This document shows, one piece after another, positions 25,083-34,527 of a stretch of 64,000 nucleotides of DNA. The notes below the pieces were generated by a model, which ran no database searches, had not been told where the DNA came from, and saw nothing but the letters and a program-made list of their open reading frames with translations. The stretch is from Bacillota bacterium (GTDB lineage Bacteria; Bacillota_A; Clostridia; Lachnospirales; Lachnospiraceae), in assembly GCA_023407175.1 (NCBI GenBank), contig JAEYMU010000043.1:124001-188000 (forward strand), given 5' to 3'. The stretch's first letter is position 1; the number at the start of each line of letters is the position of its first letter. Both the position numbers and the translations under genes were made by a program.

Positions 25083-26828
25083 CTAATTATTTTTACTTTT
25101 GATTTGCCACCCGCTGGCTTTTTGCCGCTTTTGCCATAGGCTTGCATAACGCCCATGCTTTTCAAGCAATTCCTTGTGTGTCCCGCATTCTGAAATATGC
25201 TTGTTTTCTATAACCAGGATTTGGTCTGCATATTGAATTGTAGACAAACGATGGGCAATCATAATCAGAGTTTTATCCTGAATTAAGGCACCAATGGCGT
25301 GTTGAATATCTATCTCGTTGTCAGGATCAACGCTGGCCGTGGCTTCATCTAAAATAATGATCGGTGCATCCTTCAGCATTGCACGCGCGATTGAAACACG
25401 CTGACGTTCGCCGCCTGACAGCAAACTGCCATTTTCACCCACAACCGTATCATAACCCTTTGGCAAAGACATAATAAAATCATGGCATTTTGCTTTACAG
25501 CTGGCTTCCACTATTTCCTCCTTTGTTGCGGCAGGCTTGCCGAAGCGAATATTATTTTCAATTGTGTCGTTAAATAGATGAACATCTTGAAAAACCACAC
25601 TGATTTTTGAAAGCAAATCCGCACTGTTCATTTGCCGGATATCAGTACCGCCAATGGAAACACTGCCTTCTCCCACATCCCAAAATCGCATGATTAAATT
25701 TGCGATTGTTGTTTTCCCTCCGCCGGAAGGACCGACTAAGGCAGTAACACTTCTTTCTTTCGCGGTAAAACTGATTTGCTCCAGTATTTTTTCCTCATCA
25801 TAGGAAAAGCTTACATTTTCAAAAGTGATATCATAGCTTGTGACAGATGTTTTTTCCGTGCTTTCTTCTGTTTCCTCCAGGTTATTCAAGACTTCATAAC
25901 GGTCAAGACCAGCTTCCATGATACGCAGCTGACTGCTTAACGAGGCAAATCCCATTGCCGGTGTGTAAATAGTAAATATGAATATAAACATAGCAATGGC
26001 GAAGGACAAACTCAATTCCCCTCCTATTGCCAGGAACGCTGCCACCAGAATCGTAAGTGATATGCCGACTGCAAAGCAAATCTTATAGAAAAGAGTCGGT
26101 TTTAGCAAGGACACCTCAAAATCAATGGAATGGTCTTTGGTAGAATCAATAGCCGCCTTAATACGATTAGCCCTTTCACCTGACATATTAAAGGATTTTA
26201 TAACAGAGATGCCCTGTACATATTCAAGAATTGCACTGACCAGCTCTGCCTGCTGGCGCTGCCGTATGGGAGACTGTCTTTTAGAAACCCGCTCCAATGC
26301 TCCAAGCAGTAAAATTGCGGCTATAAACACAGCCACACTGATGAGAGCAAGCCGCCAGTCTACCAGAAACAGCATAGCCATACCAATCAAGGAAGTGGCA
26401 AAGCCGCCAATCACTTTGTCCAAAGCGTCCATACCCATTTCCTCAATAAAAGGCAAATCTACCGTGATGACGGAGGTAACATGCCCCAAATTACCCTCGC
26501 TGAAAAAACGCATGGGCAATCTGCGCAGCTTATCGCCAAGTGATATGCGCTCTCTTTCGCATAATTCATACCCGGTGCCGCTTTCTAAGGAAACAAACCA
26601 ATAACGCAGCACCATACGAAGGATTAAAGAAAGTACTAACAGAAAGGCAAACAGATAAATGTCCTTATGTACAAGTGTTTTCTTCAAAACACGGTCAATC
26701 ACCTGCCATATTAATACAATGGGCACACTGCTTATGATCCCGTCGATAAAGCTTAATAAAAAGGAAGCTTTCAACCGCGGCGCATATTTACCTGAAAAAC
26801 GTAAAACTCGAAGTACAAATTTTAACAT
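25083..26828 (-). CDS. Exporter-fold ABC half-transporter, downstream partner (pair 1)
   Basis: The 581-residue protein fuses a six-helix ABC exporter membrane domain (1-320) to an ATPase domain: Walker A GPSGGGKTT, Q-loop ISVVFQDVHLFNDTIENNIRFG, signature LLSGGERQRVS, Walker B IIILDEATASVD and H-loop AHRLST. Its ATG overlaps the stop of the upstream half-transporter (ATGTTAA), so the two are made together and probably form a heterodimer. It resembles YbtP/YbtQ-like half-transporters, some of which import siderophores in spite of the exporter fold; drug export is the alternative. All four downstream partners in this window share GKTT and an [AS][SN][VI]D D-loop. Confidence 0.9.
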   Translation of the reverse strand: MLKFVLRVLRFSGKYAPRLKASFLLSFIDGIISSVPIVLIWQVIDRVLKKTLVHKDIYLFAFLLVLSLILRMVLRYWFVSLESGTGYELCERERISLGDKLRRLPMRFFSEGNLGHVTSVITVDLPFIEEMGMDALDKVIGGFATSLIGMAMLFLVDWRLALISVAVFIAAILLLGALERVSKRQSPIRQRQQAELVSAILEYVQGISVIKSFNMSGERANRIKAAIDSTKDHSIDFEVSLLKPTLFYKICFAVGISLTILVAAFLAIGGELSLSFAIAMFIFIFTIYTPAMGFASLSSQLRIMEAGLDRYEVLNNLEETEESTEKTSVTSYDITFENVSFSYDEEKILEQISFTAKERSVTALVGPSGGGKTTIANLIMRFWDVGEGSVSIGGTDIRQMNSADLLSKISVVFQDVHLFNDTIENNIRFGKPAATKEEIVEASCKAKCHDFIMSLPKGYDTVVGENGSLLSGGERQRVSIARAMLKDAPIIILDEATASVDPDNEIDIQHAIGALIQDKTLIMIAHRLSTIQYADQILVIENKHISECGTHKELLEKHGRYASLWQKRQKASGWQIKSKNN

Positions 26829-28582
26829 AGCACATCACCTCCCGTTTTCTGTATTTGATATTTCCAATCGGCTGTAGCTTCATAACGTTTCCACATATGC
26901 TGATAATCCTTTGAAGCCAGTAATAATTCCTCATGGTTTCCCATTGCTGCAATTTCTCCGTGCTTTAATACCAAAATATTATCTGCGTGCATAATCGTAG
27001 ATAATCTGTGGGCAATCACCAGCACTGTTTTGTCATGCAAAAGCTCGTTTAATGCCTCTTGTATCAGATCTTCGTTTTCCGTATCCGTGCTGGAGGTTGC
27101 TTCGTCCAAAATTACAATAGGCGAATTTTTCAGCATCGCTCTTGCGATGGTAATTCTCTGACGTTGCCCTCCGCTTAACCGATCACCGGCTTCGCCCGCT
27201 TCTGTTTGATAACCGGAAGGTAGGCTGGCTATGAAGTCGTGACACCGTGCCTTTTTGGCAATCGTTATCACCTCTTCATCGGTTGCTTCCGGTTTACCGT
27301 GACGAATATTCTCCATAATGGTTGTATCAAAAAGAAAACTATCCTGTGCGACATAGCTGACACTGTCCATCAGGGTGTCAAAGGCATATTCCCGAATATC
27401 CCTGCCGCCTAGCTTGATACTTCCGCTTTTAACATCCCAAAAACGTGCAATCAATTTACCTACAGTGGATTTTCCTGCGCCGGATTCACCGACGAGTGCC
27501 GTTACCTGCCCCTCCCGTGCCGCAAAATTAATATTTCTAAGTACATCCTTTTCCTTATATGCAAAGGTAACATCTTCAAAGGTTACCGTATAATCTGTTA
27601 TTTTATCTTTGATAGTGCCCGAATTTATGTTGGGCTGGTTATACAACACCTCAATACGTTTATATTTTTCCGTCAAGGTGGGCAATATTGGTATAAAGGT
27701 AACCAGCTTCATAAACATGGGGCCGATTCCCAAAGCAAATAACAGGCTGAGCACCAGATCGGCAAATCCAAGACTGCCCTCCAGATAAAAGAGCATTCCA
27801 AACGGCAATACAAACAGCCAGGTCGCCGGTAAAATAACCCCATATACCGCCATGTACTTCCAGCAGCTTTTATACCAGGCCAGAGAAAAATCTTTATATT
27901 CACGAATCGCTTTACGATATTGTGCAAAGGAAGTATCGCCCTGAACAAATACCTTTATGACTTTCATGCCCCGAATATATTCAACAATACTGTTATTCAT
28001 ATTCTGTGAGCTTTGGTAATAATGCGCCAGCTTTTGTGACGAATTCTTACCCATAATACCGATGACCAACATACCAATGGGTAAAACGGCAAGTGAAAAA
28101 AGTGCCAGACGCCAATCAACCAAAAACATTGCAAACAAGGTAACTATAATCCCCAGAATATTGCCGATACCTTCCGGAACACCATGTGCCAGCACCAATT
28201 CCATAGCTTCAATATTTTCCACAAAGATTTTCTTAAGCTCCCCGCTGCCGTATTGTTGAATATTTCCCATAGGCATATTCAGTAATTTATCTGCGGCATG
28301 CTTTCTCATACCTGCGAGTGTATGATATGCAAGATGATGGGAAGCTTTTAACCCATATTCCGTTGCCAGATTTTTAAGCAGCAGGGAAAGCAGTATCACA
28401 GCAGCTGCACCAAGGTAAAAGCCCGGCTCTGTGCCGTGGCTTGTTAACTGTAAAATAATACGATATATCACATAATAGGGTATGACACTGAATACAGCAC
28501 CCAGGGACAGCAATAATATTGCCCTTCCCATATACTTTGTCCGTTGTTCCGCAAAGGAATACACCTTCTTAAATATCTCCAT
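26822..28582 (-). CDS. Exporter-fold ABC half-transporter, upstream partner (pair 1)
   Basis: A 586-residue half-transporter: membrane domain (about 15-320), then Walker A GESGAGKST, Q-loop VSYVAQDSFLFDTTIMENIRHG, signature RLSGGQRQRIT, Walker B IVILDEATSSTD. ATG 28582 has AAAGGCGG upstream. It overlaps the downstream partner by 7 nt. The nearest upstream gene, an AraC regulator on the same strand, is separated by a 16-bp hairpin (28691-28728). The AraC-ABC-ABC order recalls ybtA-ybtP-ybtQ. The neighbouring divergent ECF cassette suggests both transporters handle one nutrient; this is an inference. Confidence 0.9.
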   Translation of the reverse strand: MEIFKKVYSFAEQRTKYMGRAILLLSLGAVFSVIPYYVIYRIILQLTSHGTEPGFYLGAAAVILLSLLLKNLATEYGLKASHHLAYHTLAGMRKHAADKLLNMPMGNIQQYGSGELKKIFVENIEAMELVLAHGVPEGIGNILGIIVTLFAMFLVDWRLALFSLAVLPIGMLVIGIMGKNSSQKLAHYYQSSQNMNNSIVEYIRGMKVIKVFVQGDTSFAQYRKAIREYKDFSLAWYKSCWKYMAVYGVILPATWLFVLPFGMLFYLEGSLGFADLVLSLLFALGIGPMFMKLVTFIPILPTLTEKYKRIEVLYNQPNINSGTIKDKITDYTVTFEDVTFAYKEKDVLRNINFAAREGQVTALVGESGAGKSTVGKLIARFWDVKSGSIKLGGRDIREYAFDTLMDSVSYVAQDSFLFDTTIMENIRHGKPEATDEEVITIAKKARCHDFIASLPSGYQTEAGEAGDRLSGGQRQRITIARAMLKNSPIVILDEATSSTDTENEDLIQEALNELLHDKTVLVIAHRLSTIMHADNILVLKHGEIAAMGNHEELLLASKDYQHMWKRYEATADWKYQIQKTGGDVLC

Positions 28583-28685
28583 AAAATCCGCCTTTCTATT
28601 GAATATTCCACATCAATAAAACACGAACGCTGATCTTTTTCAAGGCTTCCTTATGATTATTAACTATGGCAAATAAAGTTTTGGC

Positions 28686-28728
28686 TTTCAAAACAACAAG
28701 GAACCTTGAAAAAGGTTCCTTGTTGTTT
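28686..28728 (-). terminator. Strong hairpin between AraC gene and ABC pair 1
   Basis: A 16-bp perfect stem AAACAACAAGGAACCT (28691-28706) / AGGTTCCTTGTTGTTT (28713-28728), six-base loop, followed on the minus strand by TGAAAG. The weak U-tract would let some transcription pass from AraC into the ABC genes. Confidence 0.65.
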
Positions 28729-28742
28729 CAGATAGCTTCAAT

Positions 28743-29705
28743 TTATTGGGGCCCTAAAGCACTTTTGCGGTAATCACTCGGTAAAATCCCTGTTTTCTCC
28801 TTGAACATTTTAGTAAACGCACTGGTTGTTTTATAGCCCACCCTATTTGCAATGTCAGATATGGAAATTGTATTATCCTGCAGCAGTTTTTTTGCTTGAG
28901 ATAAGCGCATATCGTTTATATATTCGGAAATGTTACACCCGTACATCATTTTAAAGGTGTATTTAAGCTTGCTGATACTCATGCAGGCCACCTTGGCCAA
29001 TTCAGCTAAGCAGATACTCCCGACATAGTGGAGCGCTATATAGTGCTCCAGTTGGACCATCCGCTGTTTATCAAATTCCGTACACGAGAAGGTTTTGTGC
29101 TGTTTTTCAGCATGGTCGATGACCAAAGCAATCGCCTCATTGACTTTGCTTTCATAATATAATCGGGCGCTGTCCCCTGTCATACGGCAATTCTGTATCT
29201 GCTTCATGACCAGAAGAAGCTCCGGGCTGCCTTCCTGACTGTTCAGTGCAAGAAACGCAGCTTTTAACCTGGAAAAACCGCCCGGCAGTTTTTCAGCAAT
29301 ATAAACATCGTAATATTCCGGTGTAATATTAATGGCGACACCTCGAACCGGTACATTGCCGCGATAGGTTGCAGTATAAAAATCCTCGCTTGCAATAAAC
29401 GCTGATACATGGTCACAGCTGATCGGCTTTAAGCTGGGAAGCTCATAGCCGTCAATGGAATCATAATAATACAAGCTTATGTAATCTGTCGAAGGGAAGG
29501 TTTGGGTAAAATCATTTTCAAAATACATATCACTGACTGAAATTGTGAACAAATCCTCGAAATTATACATCCAATAATTTACGTCGTGCAGTTCGCAGTC
29601 AAGCGTAAAGCAGGTGCCAAGCTTTCCGAAGACATGCTTCTCCTTCACAGAAAAATTACCATCCTTTAAAAATTCCAAAATCATCTGCGGCGCATTCCTT
29701 GCCAT
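28743..29705 (-). CDS. AraC-family transcriptional regulator
   Basis: A 320-residue regulator with a C-terminal double helix-turn-helix (AELAKVACMSISKLKYTFKMMYG and ISISDIANRVGYKTTSAFTKMFKEKTGILPSDYR) and an N-terminal ligand domain of about 200 residues that I do not recognise further. The C-terminus is close to the PchR/YbtA type, regulators that activate siderophore transport with the siderophore as ligand. It is divergent from the ECF cassette (161-bp gap) and upstream of ABC pair 1, so both are candidate targets. ATG 29705 follows AGGGGGCAGG. Confidence 0.9.
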   Translation of the reverse strand: MARNAPQMILEFLKDGNFSVKEKHVFGKLGTCFTLDCELHDVNYWMYNFEDLFTISVSDMYFENDFTQTFPSTDYISLYYYDSIDGYELPSLKPISCDHVSAFIASEDFYTATYRGNVPVRGVAINITPEYYDVYIAEKLPGGFSRLKAAFLALNSQEGSPELLLVMKQIQNCRMTGDSARLYYESKVNEAIALVIDHAEKQHKTFSCTEFDKQRMVQLEHYIALHYVGSICLAELAKVACMSISKLKYTFKMMYGCNISEYINDMRLSQAKKLLQDNTISISDIANRVGYKTTSAFTKMFKEKTGILPSDYRKSALGPQ

Positions 29706-29807
29706 ATGCCTGCCCCCTTTTGTTCAAATAGCCAAAAGTTTAATTTATAAAGTCAAGAATCGTGTTTTATAATTGAATTTTGATTCACATCGCCTTAAAC
29801 TAAGACA

Positions 29808-29823
29808 GTTAGTTTATACTAAC
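29808..29823 (+). promoter_or_regulatory. Operator copy 1 (GTTAG-N6-CTAAC) at ECF cassette 1 promoter
   Basis: GTTAGTTTATACTAAC; the arms extend to GTTAGT/ACTAAC. A TATACT -10 (29815-29820) lies inside it, but the matching -35 position (GCCTTA) is poor, so the promoter may need activation. An overlapping AAACTAA-N5-TTAGTTT palindrome (29797-29815) adds a further half-site. Confidence 0.75.
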
Positions 29824-29866
29824 CACTATATCCTATTTTATCTAAATTTTCAAGGAGGTTTTAAAA

Positions 29867-30472
29867 ATGCAGGAAAAAAACAATAAATGGACATTAAAAA
29901 ACGTATTGACACTAACTATTTTTACGGTCATTATCTACATACTGCTTCTTATTGGTATGATTGCGACCAATATACTGTTTACGCCTGTTGGTGCTTATTT
30001 TGCTTGCCCTGGAATATCCGCTCTGATCACAGGTCCTTTTTTTATCGTTATGGTAAATAAAATACAGAAACGCGGTGTTACTTTTCTGCTCAGCTTGATA
30101 TCCGGGCTTTTATTTTTGGTTATGGGGCAGTTATATACCTTTCTTGTATATGTGATTTTCGGTATTCTTACTGAACTTTGCTTTCTGGGGAAAAATGCTT
30201 ATCAAAGACCTGTCAATCTTATCGGTGCCTTTTTCTTTTATATGCTGGCCTTCTCAGGAGGAGGCATTATACCCATGGTGTTGATCCGCAAGCAATTTAT
30301 TGAATGGTATAAAACAGTTGGAAATGAAGCCTCTGTGTCAGCCATGATCAATGTCTATGGCACATTGCACGGTGTCCTGATTACGGTTGGTATTACGCTT
30401 GCAGGCTGTGTGGGCGGGTGTATGATTGGCTCGAGTATTCTTAGGCGGCATGTAGCAAAGGCGCGTATCTGA
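29867..30472 (+). CDS. ECF transporter S component, Trep_Strep/MptD-like (cassette 1)
   Basis: A 201-residue integral membrane protein with about six helices, starting with KNVLTLTIFTVIIYILLLIGM and containing YFACPGISALITGPFFIVMVNK, close to the Trep_Strep (PF09605)/MptD group of putative ECF substrate-binding subunits. It is followed with no gap by a CbiQ-like T gene and a double-ATPase gene, a complete dedicated ECF importer. The RBS AAGGAGG is strong. Its ligand is unknown; relatives sit beside siderophore or haem loci in streptococci, which I recall but could not check here. Confidence 0.85.
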   Translation: MQEKNNKWTLKNVLTLTIFTVIIYILLLIGMIATNILFTPVGAYFACPGISALITGPFFIVMVNKIQKRGVTFLLSLISGLLFLVMGQLYTFLVYVIFGILTELCFLGKNAYQRPVNLIGAFFFYMLAFSGGGIIPMVLIRKQFIEWYKTVGNEASVSAMINVYGTLHGVLITVGITLAGCVGGCMIGSSILRRHVAKARI

Positions 30473-31156
30473 ATGAAGCAAATACAAGATCCCAGAATTA
30501 CACTTGTTTCCTTGTTGGCGGTCACTGTAACCTCTTTTATCATATCTTCCACTATACAGCTGCATCTTCTGACAGGGCTTTGCGTGCTATATTTAATTTC
30601 ATTAGCCAAATTTTCAGCTGCCCTGCAAAATGCTGTGATTTACCTATGCTTATGGTTGATGGTTTATCTGTTACCATCCAGTGTCGGCAGCGTCACAGTC
30701 GTATTCTTTATGTTTATCAAAGTACTCCCGATGTTTGCGATTAGTGCCGTATTGCTTTCCACACCGCCGAATGTACTGATGTGGATCGGTGCAAAAATGC
30801 ATTTGCCTCAAAAGGCATTACTGGCGATGGGGGTCCTGCTTCGTTTTTTTACAGTAATCCGGTTAGAAATGCAGGCAATTTTCCAGGGTATCCGTGCAAG
30901 AGGCATGTTCCCGCATTGGTACAGTGTCATATTACACCCGGCACAAAGTTATGAGTGCCTTGTGCTGCCGTTAATCCTGCGCGGGTTAAAATTATCCGCG
31001 GAATTGACTTGTGCCGCCGAATTTCGCGGTGTGGAAGGTCAGGCTAGGAGGAGTTGTATCCATCAAATTGCATATTCCTGGAAAACCGTCCTGCGCACGG
31101 CGTGTTTTCTCACAGGCTGCATGATAATCTATGTTTGGGGGAATTTTCATGGTTAA
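30473..31156 (+). CDS. ECF transporter T component, CbiQ-like (cassette 1)
   Basis: The 227-residue membrane protein has four to five helices and the two cytoplasmic coupling motifs of ECF T proteins: ARG in GIRARGM and FRG in CAAEFRGVEG. These helices dock into the ATPase pair and couple ATP hydrolysis to toppling of the S component. The ATG directly follows the TGA of the S gene, and its end overlaps the ATPase gene by 8 nt, so the three products are coupled in translation. Confidence 0.88.
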   Translation: MKQIQDPRITLVSLLAVTVTSFIISSTIQLHLLTGLCVLYLISLAKFSAALQNAVIYLCLWLMVYLLPSSVGSVTVVFFMFIKVLPMFAISAVLLSTPPNVLMWIGAKMHLPQKALLAMGVLLRFFTVIRLEMQAIFQGIRARGMFPHWYSVILHPAQSYECLVLPLILRGLKLSAELTCAAEFRGVEGQARRSCIHQIAYSWKTVLRTACFLTGCMIIYVWGNFHG

Positions 31157-32540
31157 ACTTGAACATTTGTCCTTTTACTATGAGAATGAAGAGAATAATT
31201 GCGGAATCCAGGACGTTTCATTTCATCTGCAGAAAGGGAGCTGTACCGTCCTCTGCGGCATGTCGGGCTGCGGTAAAACAACCCTGCTCCGTTTAATCAG
31301 CGGTTTAATTCCCGCCTATTTTTCAGGAGAAATCAAGGGAAAAACCGAGGTCAACGGCAAAAATCCAGTTGAAATGGATGCAGCAGAAAAGGCTTTGACC
31401 TTTGGTATGGTTTTTCAAGACCCAAGAAGCCAGTTTTTCATGCCAACTGTGTTGAACGAAATTGCATTTTCCGGTGAAAATCTTGGAATAGAAAGAACAG
31501 AGCTTTTACATAAGCTTGAGAGGATTACCTCACAGCTGGGCCTGACCGATTTGAAGGAACGGGACTTGAACAGCCTTTCCAGCGGACAGAAACAAAAGGT
31601 GGCAATTGCTGTTGCATGCCTTTTAAACCCGCCGCTATTGATTCTTGATGAGCCCACGGCAAATCTTGATCATGAAGGAACCGGTACACTGATAGAAATA
31701 CTGACAGAAATTAAAAATAACGGCTCAACTATTCTGATCAGCGAGCACCGGTTACATTGCTTTTTGCCAATTGCAGACCGTTATCTTTGTCTGGAGCAAG
31801 GACGTCTTGCCAATTGCTGGAGTCAGGGTGAATTTGAAGAAATGACCCTGGAGGAAGCTGAAAAGCATGGTCTGCGTCATCCTGACAGCGGGAAAAAATC
31901 ACCTGTTCCATCCTGCACGAATATGGATGATTTGTTAGTCGGGAAAGAAGTGGGATTCCATTATGCGCATCAGGCTAGCCTATTCCATAGGCTGGATTTT
32001 TCTCTCAGCAAAGGCTCAGTCATGGCTATCGTAGGAAAAAACGGAAAGGGTAAAACTACCTTTGGGAAAATACTGTGCGGTTTACTGAAACAAAAATCCG
32101 GGAAAATCCTTTACCGGGATAAGCCCATATCAGCTTCAAAGCGCTGCCGAAACAGTTATTTTGTCATGCAGGATGCAGACTATCAATTGTACGCAGAAAG
32201 TGTCGGTAACGAACTGGTTCTTGGCAAAAAAGTAACCAGCGCCCTCAAAAAGAAGGCTTATGCCGCAATGGAGCTGTTTGACTTAACCGCCCTCAAGGAC
32301 CGTCATCCGGCATCCCTTTCCGGCGGGGAAAAACAACGTGTAACCCTGGCAGCTGCATATTGCTCCGATGCTGAAATCATAGTCATGGATGAACCAACCA
32401 GCGGTCTGGATGCAATTAATGCAAAGAGAGTAGCAAAATTTATCCGATTATTATCAAGTTCAAATAAAACTGTCCTGGTGATAACTCATGATGAGCTATT
32501 AATACGTTTGGCCTGTGATAGTACCATTTTAATAGAATAA
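31149..32540 (+). CDS. ECF transporter double ATPase (cassette 1)
   Basis: The protein (463 aa) carries two complete CbiO-like ATPase domains in one chain. First: GMSGCGKTT, SSGQKQKVAIA, LLILDEPTANLD. Second (from about residue 285): GKNGKGKTT, LSGGEKQRVTLA, IIVMDEPTSGLD. It replaces the usual separate EcfA/EcfA' pair and powers the S and T proteins encoded upstream. ATG 31149 (GGGGG 7 nt upstream) starts the protein directly at the first beta strand (MVKLEHLSFYY); the frame could also open at 31131. A lipoprotein gene follows 86 nt downstream. Confidence 0.92.
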   Translation: MVKLEHLSFYYENEENNCGIQDVSFHLQKGSCTVLCGMSGCGKTTLLRLISGLIPAYFSGEIKGKTEVNGKNPVEMDAAEKALTFGMVFQDPRSQFFMPTVLNEIAFSGENLGIERTELLHKLERITSQLGLTDLKERDLNSLSSGQKQKVAIAVACLLNPPLLILDEPTANLDHEGTGTLIEILTEIKNNGSTILISEHRLHCFLPIADRYLCLEQGRLANCWSQGEFEEMTLEEAEKHGLRHPDSGKKSPVPSCTNMDDLLVGKEVGFHYAHQASLFHRLDFSLSKGSVMAIVGKNGKGKTTFGKILCGLLKQKSGKILYRDKPISASKRCRNSYFVMQDADYQLYAESVGNELVLGKKVTSALKKKAYAAMELFDLTALKDRHPASLSGGEKQRVTLAAAYCSDAEIIVMDEPTSGLDAINAKRVAKFIRLLSSSNKTVLVITHDELLIRLACDSTILIE

Positions 32541-32626
32541 AAATAAGCTGCCGTTATTATGGAACTTTTTGGTTCCTTCCATCGTCAAATTTATTGATTC
32601 AGTAGTTTGTATATAGGGAGGATATA

Positions 32627-33451
32627 ATGAAAAGATTGTTCTTAATAAAAAGATTGCTGTCTGCCGCATTGTCTGTGCTGCTGCTTGCAATGCTTTTATC
32701 GGGCTGTGCAAAGGCCCCGGCAGAAACAGAGTTCACCGGAAGCAATCAGGGTGACGATATAAATACCGTCAACGAAACAAAAAGCAGTATAGCACCAAGC
32801 AGTAAGCCCAACCAACAGAAAAATACAGAAACTGTTGAATACAGCTATCAATATACGAATATGAAGCTTGAACTTCCCGCCGACTGGGAATATGATATTA
32901 TGGCTGCCGCCGAAGATGAGAATGGCGGCACGGTTGATGCGCCTGCAAATGAGCCCGCGAATTACTTTGGCATACAATTTTGGCCAAAGGCCCAGCCATC
33001 CATGACGATTAGTCTCTATTACCATGTTGACGGTATTGGATTATGCGGTACGGGTGTCACTTTCGAGGATATCACCTTTGAAAACGGGTTGACGGCGACT
33101 AAATGTACCGAAGGTATGGGCGATAATTTCTGGTTTTTTCTGATTTATCATGATGTTCCGGGAACTTATACGGTTGAATATGCCTTTTCAAAGGACCTAT
33201 GGTCTGAATATGAAGATGAGATTATGACGATTCTGGAAAGTGTAGAAATTGGGAAGGATATCTTGTCCGAGACAGAAGCAATTGAAATTGCCAAAGCGGA
33301 ATATACCGTATCCTATGACACGGTAGGAGCGCATTTTAATTATGACGATGGAGTCTGGAAAATAACCTTCAGCACGAATTCGGCTGGCGAAGATCAGACT
33401 ATATTGATAGATGCACAGGGAAAAATCCAGGATAGCTTATACGGTGAATGA
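32627..33451 (+). CDS. Lipoprotein of unknown function
   Basis: A 274-residue protein with a lipoprotein signal (LLLAMLLSGC, lipidated Cys about 27) and a Ser/Asn/Gln-rich linker (30-65). The middle region (LELPADWEYDIMAAAED) has no family I know. The C-terminal 70 residues (ETEAIEIAKAEY...WKITFSTN...ILIDAQGKI) look like a PepSY-type repeat. It lies 86 nt after the ECF ATPase gene with its own AGGGAGG site, and could be a surface capture or accessory protein for cassette 1; nothing in its sequence proves that. Cassette 2 has no such gene. Confidence 0.8.
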   Translation: MKRLFLIKRLLSAALSVLLLAMLLSGCAKAPAETEFTGSNQGDDINTVNETKSSIAPSSKPNQQKNTETVEYSYQYTNMKLELPADWEYDIMAAAEDENGGTVDAPANEPANYFGIQFWPKAQPSMTISLYYHVDGIGLCGTGVTFEDITFENGLTATKCTEGMGDNFWFFLIYHDVPGTYTVEYAFSKDLWSEYEDEIMTILESVEIGKDILSETEAIEIAKAEYTVSYDTVGAHFNYDDGVWKITFSTNSAGEDQTILIDAQGKIQDSLYGE

Positions 33452-33561
33452 CCTCTAATTCATACACCGGTTACAAGCAGGGGAAGCACTCCCAAAGCAG
33501 CAAGGCCAACTGCATTCATATTTTGAATGGAAAGCTTTGGAAGAGAACCCATCAATTCCAG

Positions 33562-34527
33562 TTAAACGATCATACTCCCGAATTCAAAAACTACAAGCTT
33601 TATTTCCGCAAAGGCTTCTTCCCTGAATTCAATCCCCAGGGGAAACTTGGCCGGTTCCTCCACCGTTTCCAACGTCAGGGCAGGCTTATTCAAATACTCA
33701 CTGTAATAATGCACCGTGTTGCCGCCGGTATCCCCTGCTTCTATCTCATCCTGGGGCGGGACCAGTTCGTAATTTGTTATTTCCTTCAGACGGCAGGCAA
33801 TCTTATACTGCTTTTCGTTATAGCTGTCCGGCAGGAGGCTTCTGTGATAATATATCTGCTTTCCTCTGGAATGAAAGTCCAAAAAGCCCTTCGTCCTGTA
33901 CTTTTGAAAGAGGGATATCAGTATCTTTGTCTCATTCTCACTGGCAGGCTGATCCCCCGGAAATTTCTCACTCCATAATTTGCTGGGGAAATTCCGGTTA
34001 ATATCGACCCCTCTTGCATTGTATTTCCACTCTGCAAAGGGAATATTCCGGCTGATGCATTCCGCTCTAAGCTTCGGGTCATTTATGGCATCAAAGCCAT
34101 TTAAAGCAAGAACATATCCGTCCGGATTAAGCAGCGGTACAAACAATATGGTAAAGGTCTGTAAGAGCTCATAGATACAGGTTCCATACAATAATTGTTC
34201 ATACTCGGCTCCCAGATTTTGCGTGGGCAGATTCATTTTCTTTTTCAGATTGCTCCGCTGCTGCTTATAGCTGCTGTATAAGCCGGCATAATACTCCACA
34301 AGCCTTAGAAGCACCACAGGATTTACCGTTTCCCTTGCATGTACTCCTCCGCAGCAAACCATATGCTGCTGGCCCGTTCCAAGCTTCAATAAAATGATAT
34401 CTCGTTTGTCATGGGAACGGCCAACCGTGACATATTGTAATATATTCGGATACTTTGCTGCCAATCTTTGCGCATCTGCTAAAAATTTATCGTAAGACCG
34501 ATAGGGTTCTTGAAAGTCAATGATCAT
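33562..34527 (-). CDS. M14-family zinc carboxypeptidase
   Basis: A 321-residue M14 peptidase with the zinc ligands in GGVHARETVNP (HxxE) and LDFHSRGKQIYYH, the substrate-binding NRNFP motif (GVDINRNFP) and the catalytic glutamate region LTLETVEEPAKFPLG. Related clostridial/bacillus enzymes (gamma-D-glutamyl-diaminopimelate peptidases) cut peptidoglycan stem peptides. There is no signal peptide or LysM domain, so this form would act in the cytoplasm or be associated through partners. It is convergent with the lipoprotein gene and lies downstream of hflC; its ATG overlaps no neighbour. Confidence 0.9.
   Translation of the reverse strand: MIIDFQEPYRSYDKFLADAQRLAAKYPNILQYVTVGRSHDKRDIILLKLGTGQQHMVCCGGVHARETVNPVVLLRLVEYYAGLYSSYKQQRSNLKKKMNLPTQNLGAEYEQLLYGTCIYELLQTFTILFVPLLNPDGYVLALNGFDAINDPKLRAECISRNIPFAEWKYNARGVDINRNFPSKLWSEKFPGDQPASENETKILISLFQKYRTKGFLDFHSRGKQIYYHRSLLPDSYNEKQYKIACRLKEITNYELVPPQDEIEAGDTGGNTVHYYSEYLNKPALTLETVEEPAKFPLGIEFREEAFAEIKLVVFEFGSMIV

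Noticed and set aside
25083..28582. Calling the ABC pairs multidrug exporters outright
   Set aside because: The fold allows it, but the AraC and ECF neighbourhood argues for uptake; sequence alone does not decide, so direction is left open.
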